Positions 1-5,011 of a stretch of 5,011 nt of DNA are shown one piece after another (position 1 is the stretch's first letter; each line of letters opens with the position of its first letter). The notes below the pieces were generated by a model that worked only from the letters and a program-made list of their open reading frames with translations, was not told the DNA's origin and did not search any database. The stretch comes from Campylobacterota bacterium. Lineage in GTDB: Bacteria > Campylobacterota > Campylobacteria > Campylobacterales > Sulfurovaceae. The position numbers and the translations under genes were made by a program. The DNA lies in NCBI GenBank assembly GCA_011372825.1, contig DSAK01000109.1, forward strand, positions 1 through 5,011, read 5' to 3'.

Positions 1-258
1 TAATTGTTCAAACTCTGTGTATTTATAAGAGAATCTATTTTTATAGATATAAGCGATTGCCAAAGCAAACATCAACACAAAAAAAAGCCCTCCGCTCATT
101 TCGATAAACACCAAATAAGCTAAAACACAAAGAAAAAATCCCTCTTTTGTAAGGGGGATATAAAGGGGATTTATCCTTCTTTGAAACTGTTTTTTGTAAA
201 GAAACTCATCAATATCCACCCTTTTCCCATATTCAGTTTTTTGATGCTTTTTGTTCAT
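1..258 (-). CDS. N-terminal part of a two-helix membrane protein (3' end outside the window)
   Basis: An ATG at 258-256 opens a frame of 86 codons with no stop before the left edge. It is preceded by AGGA five bases upstream, formed partly from the stop codon of the previous gene. The protein begins with about 38 hydrophilic, basic residues (MNKKHQKTEYGKR...), then INPLYIPLTKEG, then two hydrophobic segments at about 41-53 and 57-72 separated by a short Met-Ser-Gly-Gly turn, followed by a basic, Tyr-rich stretch (KNRFSYKYTEF). There is no signal peptide, and the tight hairpin suggests both ends are cytoplasmic. If the full protein is only about 100 residues, a small VirB3/TraL-like conjugation protein would fit; if it is long, it could be the membrane anchor of a coupling-type ATPase. 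The visible part cannot decide between these. Cotranscription with the upstream genes is likely from the 7-base spacing. Confidence 0.8.
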   Translation of the reverse strand, partial: MNKKHQKTEYGKRVDIDEFLYKKQFQRRINPLYIPLTKEGFFLCVLAYLVFIEMSGGLFFVLMFALAIAYIYKNRFSYKYTEFEQL

Positions 259-268
259 GGTTGTCCTA
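259..268 (-). promoter_or_regulatory. Ribosome binding site fused to the upstream stop codon (two-helix protein gene)
   Basis: The minus strand reads TAGGACAACCATG. TAG ends the secreted protein gene and TAGGA serves as the Shine-Dalgarno site, with five bases between AGGA and ATG. Same stop-plus-7-bases layout as the junction at 4521-4530. Confidence 0.75.
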
Positions 269-1555
269 TTTTATTGCTGTATCAACCGCTTCTAGCAACT
301 GATTGATTTCCTGCTCCGCTACACCAGTAGGAAAAACTGATGATGCGTAGTATGCTCTTTTGATAGTAATGTCTATCATTTCTTTCCTAATTTTCTTCTC
401 CATCCCGATCTCGATATTCTTTTTTACCATTTTTGCCTTGTGCTGCAGTGCCAAAAAGAGATAGTCGTTTCGTTGCTCTGGAGCAAGCTCTTTTGCTCTC
501 TCTTCAGAAGGGTCAAACATATAATTTGGATCGGCCTTTTCTAGCGTCTCTTGTGGTGCATATTTCATATCTACAAATTTTTGTTCTCTCATATAGAGTT
601 CGCTCACCTCTTCGGAAGTCCTTATCTCAGATTCAAACTTGACAAACTCTTTTTGCTTATACTCTTCTACCGTGTTCGCACTAATAGAACTGTATGTTGC
701 GATCGCTTTTTGGGCCAACATGTCCTTTGCCCACTCGTGGTTCACTGCCGTACTGACAGCCAATGCTGCGATCATGGTATCATCCTCGATTGATTCTGCT
801 TTGGTTGCTGGCAACTTAAGTAGACTTTCATTGTCTGAACCGACGAGTTTAAGGCTGTATTCTTTTAAAAAAAGTGAAGATTTGTCAAATTTTTTCCAAC
901 TCATTGCCGTTGATGATGTTGGATTGGTTCTGTATTCTTCCGCAAAGTGGTTGGCTACCTCTTTGCCATTTTTACCACCAGAGTACTTAATTTCTTCTGG
1001 TTTTTTGGGTTTGTTTTTGGTTGTTCCATCGCTAATCGCATCAAGATCAGCGGTTGCTATAATGGTAGTGCTAGAGTTTTTATACCCTACTCCAGAAGGA
1101 AAATGAACACTTGTGCTTGTACCATAATCGCCCAATCCCCACTCTGTACTGCTGCCTCCTGAGCTGATAAATCTTTCAACATTTGTCCCCGCGCACAATC
1201 CACTAAAATCTATGCTAAGATTGCCCAAGCTACTCACATCCATCCCCATGCAGCTCAATACACTTGCTGTATCTCCTAGCCCTCCCAAACCAAGATTAGG
1301 AAGATTTTGACAGAGCCCAGAAAAGTCACTTAATGAAGGCAACGAAGCACCAAAACAACCTGATATTCTGCTGTAATTGTTTATCTGTGCATTGATGGCA
1401 TGCGTATTGTCGGTAGAGAAAAGACCGTCAAGTCCACTACTTAGATCCCCAATATTTTTAATAATATCATCAATTGTTACGGCCCACGCATGATTATGCA
1501 ACTGCAACAATAGGGCACTCACTATTGCCCCCTTAAGTAATTTTTTTTTTCTCAT
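266..1555 (-). CDS. Secreted four-cysteine protein, probable periplasmic partner of the upstream membrane protein
   Basis: The protein has 429 residues from ATG 1555-1553. An in-frame ATG eight codons upstream (1579-1577) has no Shine-Dalgarno site, whereas AAAGGA lies 10 bases before the chosen start, and the chosen start puts the basic MRKKK directly at the head of a signal peptide with predicted cleavage after AWA at residue 25. All four Cys of the mature protein (67, 82, 102, 121) lie in a Gly/Ser/Leu-rich N-terminal module made of two similar Cys-pair units, consistent with two disulfides formed in the periplasm. Residues 130-190 are Gly/Ser/Thr-rich and linker-like; the rest, especially 280-429, is charged and predicted helical. 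No membrane segment follows the signal peptide. General size, export and Cys content recall accessory conjugation proteins such as TraH, but I see no family-defining motif and do not assign one. It shares a Cys motif with the 975-residue neighbour. A ten-A tract falls in codons 2-5. The gene ends in TAG 7 bases before the next start. Confidence 0.9.
   Translation of the reverse strand: MRKKKLLKGAIVSALLLQLHNHAWAVTIDDIIKNIGDLSSGLDGLFSTDNTHAINAQINNYSRISGCFGASLPSLSDFSGLCQNLPNLGLGGLGDTASVLSCMGMDVSSLGNLSIDFSGLCAGTNVERFISSGGSSTEWGLGDYGTSTSVHFPSGVGYKNSSTTIIATADLDAISDGTTKNKPKKPEEIKYSGGKNGKEVANHFAEEYRTNPTSSTAMSWKKFDKSSLFLKEYSLKLVGSDNESLLKLPATKAESIEDDTMIAALAVSTAVNHEWAKDMLAQKAIATYSSISANTVEEYKQKEFVKFESEIRTSEEVSELYMREQKFVDMKYAPQETLEKADPNYMFDPSEERAKELAPEQRNDYLFLALQHKAKMVKKNIEIGMEKKIRKEMIDITIKRAYYASSVFPTGVAEQEINQLLEAVDTAIK
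1193..1357 (-). repeat. Protein-level duplicated Cys-pair unit
   Basis: Within the secreted protein, residues 67-82 and 102-121 share the pattern C-(F/M)-G ... S-L-x-x-L-S-(I)-D-F-S-G-L-C. The two DFSGLC copies use different codons at five of six positions (GACTTTTCTGGGCTCTGT against GATTTTAGTGGATTGTGC), so the likeness is at protein rather than DNA level: an old duplication or a selected motif. Confidence 0.7.
1541..1551 (-). repeat. Ten-A homopolymer in the signal-peptide coding start
   Basis: The coding strand reads ATGAG followed by ten A, then TTACTTAAGG. The tract encodes the end of Arg2 and Lys3-Lys5. It is long enough to be a plausible site for replication or transcription slippage, and both one-base shifts lead to early stops (codon 8 with 11 A, codon 11 with 9 A). 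Confidence 0.7.
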
Positions 1556-1565
1556 TTTATTTTCA

Positions 1566-1571
1566 TCCTTT
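1566..1571 (-). promoter_or_regulatory. Ribosome binding site deciding the start of the secreted protein gene
   Basis: AAAGGA on the minus strand lies 10 bases before ATG 1555. The alternative ATG at 1579 has only an A-rich leader (ACAAAACAATGC) and no Gly-rich core before it. The site lies in the 37-base gap after the TAG stop (1595-1593) of the upstream gene; no terminator-like hairpin is visible in that gap. Confidence 0.65.
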
Positions 1572-1592
1572 CTTTTCATTGCATTGTTTTGT

Positions 1593-4520
1593 CTATTGAG
1601 CTAGCGGGTTTGTCGCTTTATCTGCTTTATTAATCGATTTTTCGGTCACCTGCACCACAGAAGTGGCTGAACTATCTTGAAGCCCAAGTTTTTTTAAGAT
1701 AAATTCAGGCAATTGAATGATAATTGTATACGCCAGCACTACTGTAAAGACATAGATAAGCACCTGCGCAAATTCGTCCATCATAAAAATCGTGAAATAT
1801 GCGGAAAAGCTATCCGTGTCGCTCCTTGCTGCCCCCATAAGAGATACGGTCATTTGTTGATTATGAAGCATTGTTTTCATAATAAACGTGTACAGGGTAC
1901 TGAAGAGTTCATGCACAAATATAAAAATAAAGGTCGAAAGAACGATCATTGACGGATACATCATTAGCACGAGTGTATCTGTTAAGAATCTTGTTATTTT
2001 TTGTCCTCCCTGCTGCTGTGAAGCAAAAGCCCAAACAACAATAAACACACTGATAAATGTATGGATTAGCAGATCTTTAAAAAAGTAAACTATTTTTAGC
2101 AATATCATTATAGCAATCAAGGAGATAAACATAATCACAAAAGAGGTTTTCCAAATATAATATGCCGCCACAAAACTTATAATTAAAATAGCTGTCCTTA
2201 TGAGTGTAGAGGAGAGCACATCTGTAGGCAAATTGTCTAGTGCAGAAGAGACCAAGCGACTAATAGGTGTTAATTTCCCAAATAGAGACATCCCTTTTTT
2301 CTTGAGACCTCCAAGTACTGATTTGAAGCCGCCCATATTACCCTTTTTATTCCCGTGAAGTTGGGTTTCAAAGTAATCACCATAAATCCTAGAGAGATAG
2401 TCATATATTCCTGCTCGGATTGTTCCGTACCCAGGAAGGATATTCCACAACATCAACTGACTAACCCCAGAAGTTAAATATGCTGTTTTTTCCGCTAAAG
2501 TGTCTGTGGTCTGATTGTAGGCACTTCTTAGGTTTTTATATAATTTTGTCCCAATGCCATCATCCTCATTAACCCCCACGCCCACCTCACTTCCGCTAGC
2601 AAGATTGAGTGATTTGTTGTACTTTTCTGCTGCTTTAGCTACTTTCTCGCTGTCGATGCTTGGAGTGAGAAACATATCGTTTTCTTTCATCATAAAATAA
2701 GTAACAGGGATAGTGAAGGAGTTTATCCATCCCATCTTATCTTGTAAAATAATATTATTTTGCACAAGAAACTTTATAGATTGGGCCATGACTTGATCGG
2801 CATTTTCCATTCTCTGTTTTGTCTCTTCTGTAGCATACGCCACATCACTGAGTGTTCTTGCTATGATTTTATAGCTTTTCACACAACTGTTGTAGGAAAT
2901 TTTTGATATTCCAGCGTTTTCAAAGAATGGACTATTTACTATATAGCTGTTATTTACATTAACCCCAGCTCCAGATTGGTCAACCGTATTAAAAAAATCC
3001 ATATCTGACATGCCATAAGATTTGGAACACTCCTGAGTAATTTGACTAGCAGGGAAATAATAGGCAAGAGGCAAAAGATTTCCAGTATAAGCAAGCATAA
3101 TTTGCTCACCAGAAAATACCTGTTGTTTTTTTACCACAAAGGTCAAGAATGCGTCTAGTCCAAGGTCAGATAGCATGGTTGCTATTTTTGACCCCTCTTG
3201 TGCAGAGTAGCGGATCAACCATTTCATGATTGTTCTATTTTTTTGCATCTCTTCTGGGAAGTCGGTGGGGGACGTTGTTGCGTAATCCGATTGTTTGGGG
3301 GTAGGCAAAGAGACATAAAAGACACTCACGGCCATTAGGGTAGTGATAGTTTTAACAATTGCAGGTCTTACTTCTTGCTGGACTCCCTCTTTATTGAGAA
3401 TATAGTTAATTCCACTTTTTGTTCCTGCGGCCATCATAAACCAAACCATCATAATAGCTAACAGCTGTGTGGAAATAATATCATATCCCAAATCTAGTCT
3501 CTGGTTGAGGTGATAATAAAATCCCCATAATTTCATTTCAAAAACATCAACCCAGCTGCTTACATTTAAAAGATATTGATCCCCCTCTTCTACCTCCTGC
3601 GTTTCTGAATCTATCCCCAAAGCACTTGACTTAAACCAGTTGATTGCCCCTTTGATTTTGTCTCCAAGAAATGCTATAGTTCTATCTATTAACCCCAACT
3701 CTTCTGCGGAGACTGAAGTGGCTTTAATTCTCCACTCAGGTGAAATCTTCATCTTGCCGTCATTCTCGTTGTAACCAGCCACTATATTAGGATCTAATGT
3801 TACAAGCCCAGACAAAAACAAGGCAAAATTGGCATCTTTCTTAACTGTTTCACTTGTGGGCGATTTTACATAAGGCTCTATAAGATGCTTATATGAAAGG
3901 GTATTAAGATCATTGAGGTAATCTTCAACCTTATGGAGTTCCCCTGCATTCGCCGATGCGTTATCCCTAGCACGTTTGAGCTCCTGAATCGTTTCGTTCA
4001 CGTTTTCTATTATAACAGGCAATTCAACGCTATCTCTGGAAGTAAGGGCAAAATTCATAGGGTTTATATCGTTCATATAGACATCAGCACCAGATTGCAC
4101 CTTTCCGATTACTCCATCGCCTTTTCCTGCTCCTGATGAGCCAATGAACATCTCTTTAATCTCTTCAATTTTTTTTATGTACGCTTCAGATTTATAACTA
4201 CAACTTGTGGCATAACCTCCCCCTTCATAGTGATAATCACAAAGATATGCACCAGAAAAAAAATCAATATCACCCAAGACTTTGAACATTTTAATATCGC
4301 TAGGAAGATTGGGTAAATTAGGACATACCCAAAATGCCGTGTTTGGATCAGCAGTTTCGCTTGAGGATGATGTGGATGGTACGGGGCTAACTATCGGATT
4401 AACGGGGCATGCAAGCTCTTTGTTTACAGTATCTGCATATTCACCATAGGCAACCATTGTCCCAGCCAGTAAAAAGAGTATTTTAAAGAATAGGTTGTTT
4501 AACGGATTTTTAAATTTCAT
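1593..4520 (-). CDS. Large exported polytopic membrane protein, candidate conjugation/type IV secretion channel component
   Basis: This 975-residue protein starts at ATG 4520-4518; a TTG start 17 codons upstream is possible but would overlap the previous gene and bury the signal peptide. The start has a Shine-Dalgarno site (TAGGGA) and gives a classic signal peptide: basic MKFK, hydrophobic FFKILFLLAGTMVAYG, cleavage around residues 25-29. A Ser-rich linker and four Cys (38, 66, 94, 107) follow in a region to about residue 345 that should be periplasmic. Membrane segments lie near 347-366 and 387-404. A second large loop (405-770) carries Cys498 and Cys546. Further membrane segments lie near 773-790, 793-813, 817-834, 848-870 and 917-938, then a Lys-containing tail. 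With a cleaved signal peptide this gives both loops outside and the tail inside. Signal peptide, huge periplasmic loops and a C-terminal helix cluster recall DotA/TraY, TraG or VirB6/TrbL channel proteins, but this is analogy from topology. The exact family is unproven. Confidence 0.9.
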   Translation of the reverse strand: MKFKNPLNNLFFKILFLLAGTMVAYGEYADTVNKELACPVNPIVSPVPSTSSSSETADPNTAFWVCPNLPNLPSDIKMFKVLGDIDFFSGAYLCDYHYEGGGYATSCSYKSEAYIKKIEEIKEMFIGSSGAGKGDGVIGKVQSGADVYMNDINPMNFALTSRDSVELPVIIENVNETIQELKRARDNASANAGELHKVEDYLNDLNTLSYKHLIEPYVKSPTSETVKKDANFALFLSGLVTLDPNIVAGYNENDGKMKISPEWRIKATSVSAEELGLIDRTIAFLGDKIKGAINWFKSSALGIDSETQEVEEGDQYLLNVSSWVDVFEMKLWGFYYHLNQRLDLGYDIISTQLLAIMMVWFMMAAGTKSGINYILNKEGVQQEVRPAIVKTITTLMAVSVFYVSLPTPKQSDYATTSPTDFPEEMQKNRTIMKWLIRYSAQEGSKIATMLSDLGLDAFLTFVVKKQQVFSGEQIMLAYTGNLLPLAYYFPASQITQECSKSYGMSDMDFFNTVDQSGAGVNVNNSYIVNSPFFENAGISKISYNSCVKSYKIIARTLSDVAYATEETKQRMENADQVMAQSIKFLVQNNIILQDKMGWINSFTIPVTYFMMKENDMFLTPSIDSEKVAKAAEKYNKSLNLASGSEVGVGVNEDDGIGTKLYKNLRSAYNQTTDTLAEKTAYLTSGVSQLMLWNILPGYGTIRAGIYDYLSRIYGDYFETQLHGNKKGNMGGFKSVLGGLKKKGMSLFGKLTPISRLVSSALDNLPTDVLSSTLIRTAILIISFVAAYYIWKTSFVIMFISLIAIMILLKIVYFFKDLLIHTFISVFIVVWAFASQQQGGQKITRFLTDTLVLMMYPSMIVLSTFIFIFVHELFSTLYTFIMKTMLHNQQMTVSLMGAARSDTDSFSAYFTIFMMDEFAQVLIYVFTVVLAYTIIIQLPEFILKKLGLQDSSATSVVQVTEKSINKADKATNPLAQ

Positions 4521-4530
4521 ATTTTCCCTA
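4521..4530 (-). promoter_or_regulatory. Ribosome binding site fused to the upstream stop codon (large membrane protein gene)
   Basis: The minus strand reads TAGGGAAAATATG: the TAG is the stop of the upstream gene and its AG, with the next GGA, forms the Shine-Dalgarno core a few bases before the ATG. This decides the start at 4520 over the upstream TTG and suggests translational coupling. Confidence 0.75.
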
Positions 4531-5011
4531 ACTAATTTCAATAAATTGTTGTATTTGTTCACCAGAACCAAAAGATCTCGCCTGAGCTAACTGTTTTCCT
4601 ACCCCTTCTGAAGCAGATACCTGAAGTGGCACAATAGTTTTTGCAATCTCTACTGTGAATTTAAAAATATCTGGAATTTTCACTTTCTTTCTCCTCTTAA
4701 TATTTTCAATTGTGACATGATTCCCCACCTCATCGCTTAAAAGATACAGAACATACTCATTTTGTAACTCTTCTGCGACAGCCTGAATTTCAGGAGGCAC
4801 ATAGATAAAGGTTTTTCCTGACTGTTTTCTATCTTTGTAAAATTCATTGATTGATTCTACCACTTTTCTGGTTTCAAAATCAAAATGAAAAAAATCAATG
4901 AGTTGTCCAGGAGTGATCTCTTTGTTTCTTATAGCGTTAAAATATTTCTCTAAAGAAGGGTTGTTGCCTTTTTTAAATTGCTTTTGAAATGCAGATTTAA
5001 GCCTTTTAGCA
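4528..5011 (-). CDS. C-terminal part of an unrecognised soluble protein (5' end outside the window)
   Basis: The frame is open from the right edge of the window to a TAG stop at 4530-4528, giving 160 visible residues. A GTG at 4863-4861 could be read as a start for a 111-residue protein, but the frame upstream of it is open with good coding character (for example NPSLEKYFNAIRNKEITPGQ) and there is no Shine-Dalgarno site before the GTG, so I treat it as an internal Val codon of a longer gene. The visible part has no signal peptide, no convincing membrane segment and no Cys. It is rich in charged residues, includes a KTFIYVPPEIQAVAEEL stretch and a basic NIKRRKKVKIP patch, and ends in a polar Gln/Glu tail. 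A cytoplasmic location is likely. I do not recognise the family. It sits 7 bases upstream of the large membrane protein gene and is almost certainly cotranscribed with it, so it may be a cytoplasmic member of the same machine; that is inference. Confidence 0.8.
   Translation of the reverse strand, partial: AKRLKSAFQKQFKKGNNPSLEKYFNAIRNKEITPGQLIDFFHFDFETRKVVESINEFYKDRKQSGKTFIYVPPEIQAVAEELQNEYVLYLLSDEVGNHVTIENIKRRKKVKIPDIFKFTVEIAKTIVPLQVSASEGVGKQLAQARSFGSGEQIQQFIEIS

Noticed and set aside
433..1162. Open frames on the plus strand opposite the secreted protein gene
   Set aside because: They are antisense shadows overlapping each other and a convincing minus-strand gene; composition (runs of Leu/Phe/Ser/Cys) is that of reverse-complemented coding sequence, and none has a clear ribosome binding site.
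1556..1579. Upstream ATG (1579) for the secreted protein
   Set aside because: No Shine-Dalgarno site precedes it, while AAAGGA precedes ATG 1555, which starts directly at the signal peptide.
1556..1592. Possible terminator or promoter in the 37-base gap between the two complete genes
   Set aside because: No inverted repeat with a T run and no convincing -35/-10 pair; the A/T-rich run belongs to the leader and signal peptide coding.
1713..4136. Short plus-strand open frames opposite the large membrane protein gene
   Set aside because: They lie inside a single uninterrupted 975-codon gene on the other strand and show no signal peptide, motif or spacing that would support them.
4116..4142. P-loop-like GSSGAGKG at residues 127-134 of the large membrane protein
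   Set aside because: The Walker A pattern needs Ser/Thr after GK, here it is Gly, and the segment lies in a region predicted to be periplasmic, where ATP binding makes no sense. No Walker B is evident.
4521..4571. TTG start 17 codons upstream for the large membrane protein
   Set aside because: It would overlap the upstream gene, lacks a better binding site and would put a charged leader before a well-formed signal peptide; ATG 4520 has TAGGGA in place.

Overview
The window is a compact, AT-rich block of four genes, all read on the minus strand, so transcription runs from high to low coordinates. Two Sec-type signal peptides, large Cys-bearing exported domains and Shine-Dalgarno sites of the AGGA/AGGG type point to a Gram-negative bacterium. 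The Lys/Ile/Phe-rich, AT-biased coding would suit a Campylobacterota-like host, but nothing here fixes the taxon.

In transcription order: (1) the last 160 codons of a soluble protein I do not recognise (4528-5011, its start lies outside the window); (2) a 975-residue exported polytopic membrane protein (1593-4520) with a signal peptide, two large predicted periplasmic regions with Cys residues, and about seven membrane segments; (3) a 429-residue secreted protein (266-1555) with a clean signal peptide, a four-Cys N-terminal module and a charged helical C-terminal half; (4) the first 86 codons of a membrane protein with two closely spaced membrane segments (1-258, running off the left edge). 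Junctions 1/2 and 3/4 are 7 bases each and use the TAG stop as part of the ribosome binding site of the next gene. Junction 2/3 is 37 bases. No promoter, terminator, RNA gene, insertion sequence, CRISPR array or plus-strand gene is supported.

The layout (very large polytopic inner-membrane protein next to an exported disulfide-type protein and a small two-helix membrane protein) is what one would expect of a conjugation or type IV secretion gene block. The large protein resembles DotA/TraY, TraG or VirB6/TrbL channel proteins in general architecture only. This is inference from topology and context; I saw no diagnostic family motif. The most unusual signals are a Cys motif set (CxNLPNL followed by IDF-SG-LC) shared by the two neighbouring exported proteins, a duplicated Cys-pair unit inside the smaller one, and a ten-A homopolymer just after that gene's start codon, where a one-base slip in either direction gives an immediate stop.
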